DNA from: Proteus vulgaris
GTDB lineage: Bacteria > Pseudomonadota > Gammaproteobacteria > Enterobacterales > Enterobacteriaceae
DNA length: 64,000 nt
Direction: 5' to 3'
NCBI RefSeq assembly: GCF_016239305.1
Contig: NZ_JAEHOQ010000023.1
Span: 19,187 to 83,186 of the forward strand
Both the position numbers and the translations under genes were made by a program. Below the pieces are notes generated by a model. The model saw nothing but the letters and a program-made list of their open reading frames with translations. It was not told where the DNA came from and did no database searches. Numbering within the stretch: position 1 is the stretch's first letter; each line of letters begins with the position of its first letter. Shown piece after piece: positions 1 to 9,210 of this stretch.

Positions 1-2
1 CG

Positions 3-482
3 CTTTCACGCCAAGATCGGCGTCAATTGATTATCGAAATGCTGTTATCTGTTGGCTTTCCTGAGCAGAGTATTTACCACTATCCCGGTGAATTATCAGG
101 AGGAATGGGACAACGGGCAATGATTGCTATCGCACTAATTAATAACCCAACAATTTTAATTGCCGATGAGCCAACATCAGCACTTGATGCCCAATTACGC
201 CATCAAATTCTTGAACTGATCACCACCCAATGCGAGCAACGTAAGATGGGCTTACTACTCATTAGTCATGATTTGCCTCTCGTTGCTGAATACTGCGAAC
301 GTGTAATGGTGATGTACCAAGGCGAACAAGTGGATGAACTCAATGCGAAAGCATTACCGACAGCCACACATCCTTATACGCGTACACTTTGGACATGTAG
401 ACCTAATGCAAGCACTTATGGCACGCAATTGCCGGTATTAGATAGGACGCTTAATTTCAAGGGGCTACATCATGCTAATTAA
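3..482 (+). CDS. ABC importer ATP-binding protein, Opp/Dpp/Nik type (5' end outside window)
   Basis: C-terminal part of an ABC ATPase that energises uptake of peptides, nickel or metal chelates. The frame is open to the left edge, so the N-terminus with Walker A lies outside. Visible are the ABC signature (LSGGMGQR), Walker B (ILIADEPTSALD) and the switch His (LLISHDLPL). The C-terminal THPYTRTL stretch is typical of the Opp/Dpp/Nik subfamily. The stop overlaps the start of the next ATPase gene by 11 nt, so the two form the usual D/F (or NikD/NikE) pair. The substrate cannot be read from the ATPases alone. In E. coli the opp operon sits next to ychE and adhE, but there it points the other way relative to ychE, so orthology to OppD is not assumed. 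Confidence 0.85.
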   Translation, partial: LSRQDRRQLIIEMLLSVGFPEQSIYHYPGELSGGMGQRAMIAIALINNPTILIADEPTSALDAQLRHQILELITTQCEQRKMGLLLISHDLPLVAEYCERVMVMYQGEQVDELNAKALPTATHPYTRTLWTCRPNASTYGTQLPVLDRTLNFKGLHHAN

Positions 483-1185
483 TATTCATGATTTACACGT
501 TCAATTTGAGCAAGGCAAACAAGCAAAGCATGTTGTAAAAGGGATCAACTTACATGTCCAACAAGGTGAAACCTTTAGCTTAATAGGTCGTTCTGGTTGT
601 GGAAAATCAACTGTTTTACGTGTCATTGCAGGATTATTGCCCCATTGGCAAGGTAACATGTCACTTTTAGGGCAAACCATTAAACCACAACAACGTTTTC
701 AAGGCGCATTGCGTCGTAATGTACAGATGGTATTTCAAGATCCCTATGCCTCTTTACACCCCCAACACCGTATTGAGCGTGCTTTTTCTGAGCCTTTGAA
801 AATTCATCAAATTCCTTTTGATAACAGCACAATTGCACAGGCATTAGCTCAAGTCGGCTTATCTGCGGATGTGGCAAGTCGTTATCCTCACCAACTCTCT
901 GGTGGACAACGTCAACGAGTTGCCATTGCAAGAGCCCTTTTACTACAACCTCAATTATTATTATTAGATGAGCCAACTTCAGCATTGGATATGTCAGTAC
1001 AAGCCGAGATCTTAAATCTGCTTAATACTCTAAAAAAACAGCATAATATGACTTATTTATTAGTGAGTCATGATGCTGATGTGATTGCTCACATGTCTGA
1101 TAGAGCCGCATTAATGGAAAATGGCGAATTGACCCAACACTATGATAGAGATGCGTTATCGAAAGGAATTCATCGTCTTGATTAA
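472..1185 (+). CDS. ABC importer ATP-binding protein, Opp/Dpp/Nik type (second ATPase)
   Basis: Complete 237-residue ABC ATPase, the partner of the preceding gene and the last gene of its operon. Walker A is GRSGCGKST (about residues 39-47), the Q-loop lies in MVFQDPYASLHP, the signature is LSGGQRQR, Walker B is LLLLDEPTSALD, and the H-loop is LVSHD. The QDPYASLHP stretch is a hallmark of OppF/DppF/NikE-like subunits. It is shorter than OppF (about 330 aa) and lacks the usual C-terminal oligopeptide-type extension, which fits nickel or metallophore importers (NikE/YntE-like) better than OppF. That substrate guess is inference. A strong hairpin terminator follows. Confidence 0.88.
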   Translation: MLINIHDLHVQFEQGKQAKHVVKGINLHVQQGETFSLIGRSGCGKSTVLRVIAGLLPHWQGNMSLLGQTIKPQQRFQGALRRNVQMVFQDPYASLHPQHRIERAFSEPLKIHQIPFDNSTIAQALAQVGLSADVASRYPHQLSGGQRQRVAIARALLLQPQLLLLDEPTSALDMSVQAEILNLLNTLKKQHNMTYLLVSHDADVIAHMSDRAALMENGELTQHYDRDALSKGIHRLD

Positions 1186-1211
1186 CATGAACGAAGTGAT
1201 GTAATAAATAA

Positions 1212-1247
1212 AAAAATCGCAGTATTTCTTTGAATACTGCGATTTTT
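1212..1247. terminator. Bidirectional intrinsic terminator
   Basis: A perfect 15-bp inverted repeat with a 6-nt loop. It has an A-run on the left and a T-run on the right, so it can stop transcription both ways. It lies between the convergent ABC ATPase gene and ychE. Confidence 0.9.
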
Positions 1248-1271
1248 AAAAATACGACTGTGTTGACGATA

Positions 1272-1916
1272 TTAAACTAATAAGCCCGGAAAAATAGAAC
1301 GTAAACCGGTCACAATAAACTCAATACCTAAGGACATTAATAATAAGCCCATTATACGGGTTACTACGTTAATTCCCGTTTGCCCTAAATATTTCACTAA
1401 TAGTGTTGCACTACGAAAAAGTAACCAACAGCAGAATGCAAAAAAGATACTGGTTGCTGCTAATCCTAAAAAATTAGTAAAACCTTCCCAGCGAGAACTC
1501 CATACAATACAAGAACTGATTGCCCCAGGTCCTGCCATTAATGGTAATGCTAAAGGTACAACAGCAACACTATTACGTACGGCGGATTCATTTCGTTCTT
1601 GATTATTTTGTTTATCTTCCCCTAAACGCCCATTTATCATGGTCATGGCAATTGTAACAATCAGCATCCCTCCCGCTATACGAAACGAGTCGATAGAAAT
1701 ACCGAAAATACTCAGTATAGAATCACCGATTAACAGAGATGAAACCAAAATAATTGCAACGGAGCCATTTGCAATTAAGTTTGTTTTGTTTCGCCCTGCA
1801 TCCGTTTGATAACTCGTCATACTAATAAAAACAGGCAAAATACCAATTGGGTTTACAATCGCAAAAAGACCCACAAAAAATTTAATATAACCGGATAAAT
1901 CCAGCAATGACCCCAT
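1272..1916 (-). CDS. ychE: MarC/YchE family integral membrane protein
   Basis: A 214-residue protein of the MarC (NAAT) family with six predicted membrane segments. The family signature FVGLFAIVNPIGILPVF is near the N-terminus and a related stretch, AVVPLALPLMAGPGAIS, begins the second half, as expected from the internal repeat. E. coli YchE has 215 residues and sits next to adhE, as here. The family was once thought to cause multiple antibiotic resistance, but its transport role is not settled. Some relatives have been linked to amino acid transport. Confidence 0.88.
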   Translation of the reverse strand: MGSLLDLSGYIKFFVGLFAIVNPIGILPVFISMTSYQTDAGRNKTNLIANGSVAIILVSSLLIGDSILSIFGISIDSFRIAGGMLIVTIAMTMINGRLGEDKQNNQERNESAVRNSVAVVPLALPLMAGPGAISSCIVWSSRWEGFTNFLGLAATSIFFAFCCWLLFRSATLLVKYLGQTGINVVTRIMGLLLMSLGIEFIVTGLRSIFPGLLV

Positions 1917-2131
1917 GAAAAGCCCCTTCTTGGCTAATAAACATGCGAATTATTCTATAAAAGATAGAGTAACTCTAAAAAATCCGCGTTACTTTAAATC
2001 AATAAACCAGTTAATTCTATTAGTTAACAAGTTTTTACCTAAAATATTCTCTTGCAAACTGATAAAAACCTAGTGGTTTAATTTTATATCGAAAGATTGG
2101 GTACGACAAAAAAATCGTTGATGATTTTTTA

Positions 2132-2150
2132 CATATGATTCTCATTCTCA
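2132..2150 (-). promoter_or_regulatory. Candidate Fur box upstream of adhE
   Basis: Read on the minus strand the stretch is GAGAATGAGAATCATATG, which matches the first 15 positions of the Fur consensus at 13. It lies about 280 nt before the adhE start. AdhE is an iron-dependent enzyme, so iron control is plausible, but this is a by-eye match only. Confidence 0.35.
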
Positions 2151-2187
2151 CTTATTGGCTTGCTGAAAGGTGTCAGCTTGTCAATTT

Positions 2188-2203
2188 TGTGATTTACATC
2201 ACG
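2188..2203 (+). promoter_or_regulatory. CRP-like site upstream of adhE
   Basis: TGTGATTTACATCACG matches the CRP pattern TGTGA-N6-TCACA at nine of ten core positions. It lies about 230 nt upstream of the adhE start, within the 514-nt gap between ychE and adhE. FNR sites have a related half-site (TTGAT), but the TGTGA half favours CRP. Confidence 0.55.
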
Positions 2204-2294
2204 TTAATTAATTAGAAAGATGGTAAGCTGTTATCATTCAGAAAAAGAGAGCAACTTTAAAAATATATTTACGTTTATTGTTGTTTTTTTTAAG

Positions 2295-2404
2295 TTTTTT
2301 AAGCAAATTAGGGCCTCTAATTATTATTACTGAAATAAGTACGTTGTCATCTATCTAGACTATTCTTATTAATGATGATCAAAACGGCTAATTTGCTTAA
2401 AAAA
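2295..2404 (+). promoter_or_regulatory. Long-range inverted repeat in the adhE leader
   Basis: A perfect 17-nt repeat (2295-2311 against 2388-2404) encloses about 76 nt. Its right arm ends some 15 nt before the adhE ribosome binding site (CAGGAG, about 2418-2423). In the transcript it would form a long stem closing a large loop beside the start region. The E. coli adhE leader is known to fold so that translation needs RNase III processing; a similar control is inferred here. Confidence 0.55.
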
Positions 2405-2430
2405 TTTAACATTTTATCAGGAGTCTCTTT

Positions 2431-5097
2431 ATGTCTGTAACTAACGTTACTGAACTCAATGATTTGGTTGCTCGTGTAAAAAAAGCTCAACGTGAATTTG
2501 CTAACTTCTCTCAAGAACAAGTTGATGCAATTTTCCGCGCGGCTGCATTAGCCGCCGCTGACGCCCGTATTCCTCTGGCAAAATTGGCTGTGAAAGAATC
2601 TGGCATGGGTATCGTCGAAGATAAAGTGATTAAAAACCACTTTGCTTCCGAATATATCTACAATGCATATAAAGATGAAAAAACCTGCGGGATCTTATCT
2701 GAAGATCTGACTTACGGCACAATGACTATCGCAGAACCTATTGGTATCATTTGCGGTATCGTACCGACCACTAACCCAACTTCTACTGCGATTTTTAAAG
2801 CATTAATTAGCTTAAAAACACGAAACGGTATTATTTTCTCGCCACACCCACGCGCTAAAGAAGCGACAAATCGTGCCGCAGAAATCGTTTTAAATGCGGC
2901 TATCGCAGCGGGTGCGCCCAAAGACATCATTGGGTGGATTGATGAGCCATCTGTCGCCCTCTCTAATGCATTAATGCACCATGAAGACATCAACCTGATC
3001 TTAGCAACAGGTGGTCCAGGCATGGTTAAAGCAGCATATAGTTCAGGTAAACCTGCTATCGGTGTTGGTGCGGGTAATACGCCAGTTGTTATTGATGACT
3101 CAGCAGATATCAAACGTGCTGTAGCATCAATATTAATGTCTAAAACCTTCGATAACGGCGTAATTTGTGCGTCAGAACAATCAGTTATCGTTGTTGATAG
3201 TATCTATAAACAAGTTCGTGAGCGTTTCTCAACTCACGGCGGTTATATGCTAACAGGCAAAGAATTAAAAGCTGTTCAAGATATCATCTTAAAAGACGGT
3301 AACTTAAATGCGGCTATCGTAGGTCAACCTGCAACAAAAATTGCTGAAATGGCCGGCATTGAAGTGCCAGTAAACACCAAAATTTTAATTGGTGAAGTAA
3401 AAGAAACAACCGAAGCAGAACCATTTGCTCACGAGAAATTATCCCCACTATTAGCAATGTACCATGCTCAAACTTTTGAAGATGCGGTACATAAAGCAGA
3501 AAAATTAGTTGAAATGGGCGGTATCGGTCATACATCTTGCTTATACACTGACCAAGATAATTGCCCTGAACATGTTGCCTATTTCGGCGATAAAATGAAA
3601 ACATCTCGTATTTTAATCAATACTCCAGCATCTCAAGGTGGTATTGGTGACTTATACAACTTTAAACTTGCTCCTTCTCTAACCTTAGGTTGTGGTTCAT
3701 GGGGTGGTAACTCCATTTCAGAAAACGTAGGGCCAAAACACCTTATCAACACTAAAACCGTGGCGAAAAGAGCAGAAAATATGTTGTGGCATAAACTTCC
3801 TAAATCTATTTACTTCCGCCGTGGTTGTTTACCTATCGCACTGGAAGAAATTGCGACTGACGGTAAAAAACGTGCCTTTATCGTAACCGACGGTTTCTTA
3901 TTCAATAACGGTTATGTCGATGAAGTAACTCGTGTACTGAAAAAATTTGGTGTTGAAACAGAAGTCTTCTTTGAAGTTGAAGCCGATCCAACATTGAGTG
4001 TTGTGCGCAAAGGCGCAGAACAAATGAACAGCTTTAAACCTGATGTGATCATCGCATTAGGTGGTGGTTCACCAATGGATGCTGCAAAAATCATGTGGGT
4101 TATGTATGAGCACCCAGAAACTCACTTCGAAGAATTAGCACTACGTTTTATGGATATCCGTAAACGTATTTACAAATTCCCGAAAATGGGTGTGAAAGCA
4201 CAAATGGTTGCTATCACCACAACATCAGGCACAGGCTCTGAAGTAACTCCTTTTGCGGTAGTAACTGATGACGAAACAGGTCAGAAATACCCATTAGCAG
4301 ACTATGCATTAACACCAGATATGGCTATCGTTGATGCAAACCTTGTTATGAATATGCCTAAATCACTGTGTGCATTTGGTGGTTTAGATGCAGTGACTCA
4401 CGCATTAGAAGCTTATGTTTCTGTATTAGCGAACGAATATTCTGACGGACAAGCACTACAAGCATTGAAATTACTGAAAGAATATCTACCAGCAAGTTAT
4501 CATGAAGGGGCTAAAAATCCAGTTGCTCGTGAACGTGTTCATAATGCGGCGACTATTGCTGGTATTGCTTTTGCTAACGCATTCTTGGGTGTTTGTCACT
4601 CAATGGCACATAAATTAGGCTCTGAGTTCCATATTCCTCATGGTTTAGCTAATGCGTTATTAATTTCAAACGTCATTCGTTATAACGCAAATGACAACCC
4701 AACAAAACAGACTGCATTTAGCCAATACGACCGCCCTCAAGCACGTCGTCGCTATGCAGAAATTGCCGACCACTTAGAACTCTCAGCACCGGGTGATCGT
4801 ACTGCTGCTAAGATTGAAAAATTATTAGCATGGTTAGAAGAAATGAAATCTTCATTAGGTATTCCATCTTCTATTCGTGAAGCTGGCGTCCAAGAAAGTG
4901 ATTTCTTAGCAAGAATTGATAAGTTATCTGAAGATGCGTTTGATGATCAGTGTACTGGTGCTAACCCACGTTACCCACTGATCTCTGAACTGAAACAACT
5001 GTTATTAGATTCTTACTACGGTCGTGAATTTAATGAACATCCAGTTGTGGAAGTAAAGGAAGAATCAAAACCAGCTAAAAAAAGTAGCAAAAAATAA
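2431..5097 (+). CDS. adhE: Bifunctional acetaldehyde-CoA / alcohol dehydrogenase
   Basis: An 888-residue AdhE that reduces acetyl-CoA to acetaldehyde and then ethanol, reoxidising NADH during fermentation; AdhE forms cytoplasmic spirosome filaments. The N-terminal aldehyde dehydrogenase half carries the nucleophilic Cys in GVICASEQS (about residue 246). The C-terminal half is an iron-dependent alcohol dehydrogenase with the NAD motif ALGGGSPMDAAK and metal-binding histidines in HSMAHKLGSEFHIPHG. Length is close to E. coli AdhE (891). The tail is rich in Lys and Ser. A good ribosome site (CAGGAG) precedes the ATG. The long upstream region holds a CRP-like site, a Fur-like site and a leader hairpin. 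Confidence 0.98.
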   Translation: MSVTNVTELNDLVARVKKAQREFANFSQEQVDAIFRAAALAAADARIPLAKLAVKESGMGIVEDKVIKNHFASEYIYNAYKDEKTCGILSEDLTYGTMTIAEPIGIICGIVPTTNPTSTAIFKALISLKTRNGIIFSPHPRAKEATNRAAEIVLNAAIAAGAPKDIIGWIDEPSVALSNALMHHEDINLILATGGPGMVKAAYSSGKPAIGVGAGNTPVVIDDSADIKRAVASILMSKTFDNGVICASEQSVIVVDSIYKQVRERFSTHGGYMLTGKELKAVQDIILKDGNLNAAIVGQPATKIAEMAGIEVPVNTKILIGEVKETTEAEPFAHEKLSPLLAMYHAQTFEDAVHKAEKLVEMGGIGHTSCLYTDQDNCPEHVAYFGDKMKTSRILINTPASQGGIGDLYNFKLAPSLTLGCGSWGGNSISENVGPKHLINTKTVAKRAENMLWHKLPKSIYFRRGCLPIALEEIATDGKKRAFIVTDGFLFNNGYVDEVTRVLKKFGVETEVFFEVEADPTLSVVRKGAEQMNSFKPDVIIALGGGSPMDAAKIMWVMYEHPETHFEELALRFMDIRKRIYKFPKMGVKAQMVAITTTSGTGSEVTPFAVVTDDETGQKYPLADYALTPDMAIVDANLVMNMPKSLCAFGGLDAVTHALEAYVSVLANEYSDGQALQALKLLKEYLPASYHEGAKNPVARERVHNAATIAGIAFANAFLGVCHSMAHKLGSEFHIPHGLANALLISNVIRYNANDNPTKQTAFSQYDRPQARRRYAEIADHLELSAPGDRTAAKIEKLLAWLEEMKSSLGIPSSIREAGVQESDFLARIDKLSEDAFDDQCTGANPRYPLISELKQLLLDSYYGREFNEHPVVEVKEESKPAKKSSKK

Positions 5098-5154
5098 TCG
5101 AGATGCACTGTGTTAGTCTGATCCTCAAATAATCGATTATTTATTGTTAATAAA

Positions 5155-5273
5155 AACCCGCTAATGAAGTGCCCTGTGAACTTAGGCACTTTTAGTGAAG
5201 CGACTTGTAAGGCCTGATTTCGATATTCAATCGGAGTCAGGCCTTTTAATTTGGTTTTACTACTAATCGTGGT
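5155..5273 (-). pseudogene. Remnant of an IS3-family transposase C-terminus
   Basis: On the minus strand a frame that opens after a stop at 5276 reads TKLKGLTPIEYRNQAL, the characteristic end of an IS3-family OrfB integrase. Nothing of the DDE catalytic domain is visible upstream; the sequence beyond 5276 is AT-rich and broken by stops, so only the tail survives. The same stretch contains a hairpin (AAGGCCTGA at 5209-5217 with TCAGGCCTT at 5237-5245, followed by T-rich DNA on the plus strand) that may now serve as the adhE terminator. The exact boundaries are uncertain. Confidence 0.5.
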
Positions 5274-6210
5274 CTACGATTTTTTAACCATAAAATATAA
5301 GTAGTTACCCCTAATCCAACATCTATTATTTTTTATTGAGAATGAGATTTAGGATGTTTAAGCCTATATGGCTTTAAATGAGACGCTAAGCTATTTTACT
5401 TTTCAGACTCCCTATTGCATTAGTTACCCCAAAAAAAACAACCTGTGTAGATTACAGCGCTAGTTTCACTCCTCACCTTCTTCATTATCTGGCAGAATTA
5501 TTTCAAACTAATTATCTTTATCCGATGGATCTAAAAAGATATTTTTAAAACCAAGATTAACGTTTTTTCGTTCGCTGTGAGTCTTATTCTCATTAGAAAA
5601 GAAGAAAAATGAAGCGTTTCGATCCATTTAGTTTTTAAATAACGACAAAATATATTGATATAGAATATTTCCATATCAACGTTATTAATAACATTCTTTA
5701 TAAAGCACATAGTTTCAATAAAATATTATCAAAATACTGTATGCGTATTGATAAAGTAATAACCTGATAAAAGGTCGCTATTTGTACATTTGACTGAGGA
5801 AGTTACTCCTTTAGGAGTATAAAAAATGCAGATTTTTTTTCGTATTAAAATTCATAGAGTGCGATATCTTATTTATTAGATAATGATCCAATCGAACCAA
5901 TAACCATCATCAATAAGACTCGATATAAATGTTTCATCATGTTAAGCATAGATAAAAGAAATAGATTTATAGCCCGTTATGACTATCTTTATTCAATTTT
6001 ATTAAACTATGAATAATATTGCTGTATCAAATGTTTTCACCTCTTATCATTTGTAAAAAACAATATCAGCATCACAAAATAGACACCCTACGTATATTTG
6101 ATTATGTTTTTTTTGATTAATGATAATGAAATCTATGAAATGAATAAATTTTCTTTTAAAAAAAGAATATTTCTTTACATAAGAACATCAGAATGGCCAA
6201 CATTTGATAT
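5274..6210. other. AT-rich gap between adhE and tdk with no gene
   Basis: About 940 nt of very AT-rich DNA with no coding frame I can support. It contains a small perfect hairpin (ACTCCT-TT-AGGAGT, 5805-5818) and many short A/T runs. It may be decayed sequence left by the insertion element at its left edge. Confidence 0.5.
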
Positions 6211-6232
6211 AAAAAAAGCCAATAAATTGGCT
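6211..6232 (-). terminator. Intrinsic terminator downstream of tdk
   Basis: Minus-strand hairpin AGCCAA-TTTA-TTGGCT followed by a run of T. It lies about 120 nt beyond the tdk stop and probably backs up the nearer hairpin at 6303-6338. Confidence 0.6.
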
Positions 6233-6302
6233 GAATTTAAAAAACAGATAAACATTTTTTAGTATTAAGTAATATAAGCTTTTATTTCGATACTTATTTT
6301 AA

Positions 6303-6338
6303 TCCCTCTTTCATCATTATAAATACGCAAAAGAGGGA
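6303..6338 (-). terminator. Hairpin just after tdk
   Basis: TCCCTCTTT (6303-6311) pairs with AAAGAGGGA (6330-6338). It begins 11 nt beyond the tdk stop, and the following T-tract on the minus strand is weak. It is likely a leaky terminator or an RNA 3' stabiliser. Confidence 0.5.
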
Positions 6339-6349
6339 AAAGGAAAAGA

Positions 6350-6946
6350 TTACTCTTGCTCAATACTCCCTTTTAGCGTTGCTTGAGTATAATGCTTACG
6401 GCAAACTGAAACATATTTTTCATTTCCGCCAATTTCAACTTGAGCGCCATCACTCAGCACATTTCCTTTATCATCTAAACGTAATACTTTATTTGCTTTT
6501 CTACCGCAGTAACATACTGTTTTAAGCTCCACTAGCTTATCAGCCCACGCTAATAAATAAGCACTACCTGTAAATAACTCACCTCTAAAGTCTGTTCTTA
6601 AACCATAAGTAAGAACAGGAATATCATAGATGTCCGTTATTTCACAAAGCTGTTCTACATGAGCCTTACTTAAAAATTGGCATTCATCAATTAATACACA
6701 GTGAATAGGTTGTTTGCTATGCTCAGCAACAATAACATCACGAATATTCATATCATCACTGAAGAGCAATGCATCAGCACTTAAACCGATTCTTGAACTA
6801 ATTTTTCCCTTTGCAAAGCGTGTATCAATAGCTGCTGTAAAAATCAATGTACGCATTCCTCGCTCATTATAGTTATAAGAGGATTGCAATAAAGATGTTG
6901 ATTTTCCAGCATTCATAGCTGAATAATAAAAGTAAAGCTGAGCCAT
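6350..6946 (-). CDS. tdk: Thymidine kinase (type II)
   Basis: A 198-residue cytoplasmic kinase that phosphorylates thymidine to dTMP with ATP in pyrimidine salvage. It has the P-loop MNAGKST near residue 12, the Walker B-like catalytic stretch VLIDECQFL (about residues 84-92), and C-terminal cysteines (CYCG and a later CRKH) that form the structural zinc site of TK1-like enzymes. A strong GGAGAG ribosome site precedes the ATG. The order adhE-tdk-hns-galU matches E. coli. Confidence 0.96.
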   Translation of the reverse strand: MAQLYFYYSAMNAGKSTSLLQSSYNYNERGMRTLIFTAAIDTRFAKGKISSRIGLSADALLFSDDMNIRDVIVAEHSKQPIHCVLIDECQFLSKAHVEQLCEITDIYDIPVLTYGLRTDFRGELFTGSAYLLAWADKLVELKTVCYCGRKANKVLRLDDKGNVLSDGAQVEIGGNEKYVSVCRKHYTQATLKGSIEQE

Positions 6947-7455
6947 CAGCTCTCTCCTTAAATAGTGTTTATTTTCACGGGCGACAGTCTAACATAAACA
7001 GTCTGCAAGTTATCAATAACAAGTATTTATTACCTTTATTTCTATTCTAGATATACCATTCAAAGATGAGAGTCATTGTTAGTGCTAATTTTTGCTTAAA
7101 AAATAAATAGCTTTAATAAGTACTTAACATATTAAAACACGCCTTGATATACGTTTATTAAAGTATGAAAGTTAACCCCAACTCATTTTTAGAAAAAAGT
7201 CCGTTATTATAAAAAAATGAACAAAGCTTTCTATTCTTTTGCATTAGCGCTATCATCAGTTAAAAGATGCATTTCCTTACTCATATTTCCTTTATTGACT
7301 AAAGATACCTCAATATTTATTATTTTTTTCGTTGAGATAATAGTTTAAAAAAAAGAAATTTTACGTAAGGTTTGTATTTAGGTATTGCAGAAATTTAAAT
7401 AGCAATCTATTATTAGTATTACATCAGCCAACAACATTTATTTGAGACCAGGAAA
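6947..7455. promoter_or_regulatory. Divergent regulatory gap between tdk and hns
   Basis: About 510 nt of strongly AT-rich DNA with no coding frame. It must hold the promoters of both tdk (minus) and hns (plus). Runs of A and T suggest intrinsically curved DNA, which is the preferred target of H-NS itself, so autoregulation of hns is plausible. No specific site could be fixed by eye. Confidence 0.4.
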
Positions 7456-7860
7456 ATGAGCGAATCTTTAAAAATATTAAATAACATCCGTACTCTCCGC
7501 GCACAAGCAAGAGAAACTTCTTTAGAAACTTTAGAAGAAATGCTGGAAAAGCTCGAAGTTGTCGTTAATGAGCGTCGTGAAGAATTCTCATTAGAAAAAG
7601 CAGCTGAAGAAGAGCGTATTCAGAAATTACAAAAATACCGTGAAATGTTAGAAGAAGCCGGTATTGATCCAACAGACTTACTTGAAGCAAGTGCTGTTAA
7701 TAAAACTGGCCGTGCTAAACGAGCAGCTCGCCCAGCTAAATATTCTTACGTTGATGAAAATGGTGAAACTAAAACTTGGACAGGCCAAGGCCGTACACCA
7801 GCTGTAATCAAACGCGCAATTGACGAAGAAGGCAAATCATTAGAAGATTTCCTTCTGTAA
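7456..7860 (+). CDS. hns: Histone-like nucleoid-structuring protein H-NS
   Basis: A 134-residue nucleoid protein that binds curved AT-rich DNA and silences horizontally acquired genes. The N-terminal half (about residues 1-65) is the helical, coiled-coil oligomerisation domain. The C-terminal DNA-binding domain has the hallmark [15 protein letters not shown], including the QGR hook that enters the minor groove. Length is close to E. coli H-NS (137). It is monocistronic, with a good ribosome site (CCAGGAAA) and a strong terminator directly downstream. The very AT-rich peptide cluster at 15.5-22.5 kb is the kind of locus it would be expected to silence. Confidence 0.97.
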   Translation: MSESLKILNNIRTLRAQARETSLETLEEMLEKLEVVVNERREEFSLEKAAEEERIQKLQKYREMLEEAGIDPTDLLEASAVNKTGRAKRAARPAKYSYVDENGETKTWTGQGRTPAVIKRAIDEEGKSLEDFLL

Positions 7861-7881
7861 TTTAAGTCAATATTCTATTTG

Positions 7882-7913
7882 AAATACCCTTTTAATTATT
7901 TAAAAGGGTATTT
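7882..7913 (+). terminator. hns intrinsic terminator
   Basis: A 14-bp perfect stem (AAATACCCTTTTAA and its complement) with a 4-nt loop TTAT, followed by T-rich DNA, about 20 nt after the hns stop. Confidence 0.85.
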
Positions 7914-8037
7914 TCTTGTTTACCTCTTATATTAAACAAGCGTTTAATTTTAATATGTGCTGATGTTGTTTGTATATAAGGTTGGGAGCCAGAAATAGAG
8001 AATGTGAAAACCACATTGTTGACTTTTATTTATAATG

Positions 8038-8064
8038 AAAAAGGAGCTTTTATAGCTCCTTTTT
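8038..8064. terminator. Bidirectional terminator between hns and the epimerase gene
   Basis: An 11-bp stem AAAAAGGAGCT/AGCTCCTTTTT with a 5-nt loop. It lies 26 nt beyond the stop of the minus-strand epimerase gene and can work in both directions. Confidence 0.8.
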
Positions 8065-8090
8065 TATTAGTTTCAATTAAACCAACAACA

Positions 8091-9098
8091 TTAGTTTTTA
8101 TAATAACTTAAATACCAATCAACAAACTGTTTTACACCATATTCTACATTTGTATTTGGTGAGAAACCGGTAGCCTGAGATAAATCTTGGCAATCGGCAC
8201 AGGTAGAAAGAACATCACCATCTTGCATCGGCATTAAATTTAATTTAGCTTTAATATTTAATGATTTTTCAATTGCCTTAATAAAATCCATTAGTTTCGT
8301 TGGTTGACCATTACCTACATTATAGATTTTATAAGGTGCAGAACTGGACGATGTCTCGCCCTTTTCTACCGTCCAGTTTTCATCCGCTTTGGGAACAATA
8401 TTAATTAAACGAACAACTGACTCTACGATATCACCCACATAGGTGAAATCACGTGTCATATTCCCGCCGTTATAAACATCAATAGGTTCACCGGCAATCA
8501 TTGCTTTTGTGAATTTAAATAATGCCATATCTGGGCGACCCCATGGACCATATACGGTAAAGAATCGTAATCCAGTTGTGGGTAATTGATATAAATGCGA
8601 ATAACTATGAGACATTAGCTCATTGGCTTTTTTAGTTGCTGCATATAATGAAACAGGATGATCAACACTATCTTCCGTTGAGAACGGTTGCTTTTGATTT
8701 AAACCATATACAGAGCTTGAAGAAGAATAGATAAGATGCCCTACATTATTATGACGGCACCCTTCTAATATATTAATATGACCGATAATATTTGCATCAA
8801 TATAGGCCATTGGGTTTTCAATCGAATAGCGAACTCCAGGCTGAGCCGCTAGATGAATAACACGATCAAACTGGTGAGTTACAAATAATTGAGCCACTTT
8901 TGTTGAATCAACGATATCAACTTTCTCAAATTGAAACTTTTCTAACTGTTGTAATTTAGCTAATCGAGCTTCTTTTAAGCGTACATCATAATAATCATTA
9001 AGATTATCTATTCCAACAACATGGTAGCCCATTTCAATTAAACGCTGACTTAAATGAGAGCCAATAAAACCCGCAGCACCTGTTACTAATATTTTCAT
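8091..9098 (-). CDS. NAD-dependent epimerase, probable UDP-glucuronate 4-epimerase
   Basis: A short-chain dehydrogenase/epimerase (335 residues from the chosen start) expected to interconvert UDP-glucuronate and UDP-galacturonate for surface polysaccharide. It has the N-terminal NAD-binding motif TGAAGFIGSH, the catalytic Ser in SSSSSVYG, and the YAATK (Tyr-X3-Lys) pair. The stretch VYGPWGRPDMALFKF is typical of UDP-glucuronate 4-epimerases (GlaKP/WbnF/CapI type). The start is placed at MKILVTG because a GAG-type ribosome site precedes it and the family begins there; an in-frame ATG exists 21 nt upstream. It sits beside galU, which makes the UDP-glucose precursor. Proteus-type LPS core contains galacturonic acid, consistent with this role. 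Confidence 0.85.
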   Translation of the reverse strand: MKILVTGAAGFIGSHLSQRLIEMGYHVVGIDNLNDYYDVRLKEARLAKLQQLEKFQFEKVDIVDSTKVAQLFVTHQFDRVIHLAAQPGVRYSIENPMAYIDANIIGHINILEGCRHNNVGHLIYSSSSSVYGLNQKQPFSTEDSVDHPVSLYAATKKANELMSHSYSHLYQLPTTGLRFFTVYGPWGRPDMALFKFTKAMIAGEPIDVYNGGNMTRDFTYVGDIVESVVRLINIVPKADENWTVEKGETSSSSAPYKIYNVGNGQPTKLMDFIKAIEKSLNIKAKLNLMPMQDGDVLSTCADCQDLSQATGFSPNTNVEYGVKQFVDWYLSYYKN

Positions 9099-9210
9099 AT
9101 TATCACTCAAATAACCCAATTAATTATTATTCACGTCAACGTTATCATGCTTAATATCACCTTGATTAAACATCATAACGCTTAACATTATCATACTTTA
9201 CAAAAATCAG

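Noticed and set aside
2712..3604. Antisense frames of 133 and 96 residues inside adhE
   Set aside because: They are shadows of a strongly conserved gene and lack ribosome sites and recognisable domains.
7914..8064. A small RNA between hns and the epimerase gene
   Set aside because: A terminator hairpin exists at 8038-8064, but I could not identify a convincing promoter, and the hairpin is explained by the convergent epimerase gene.
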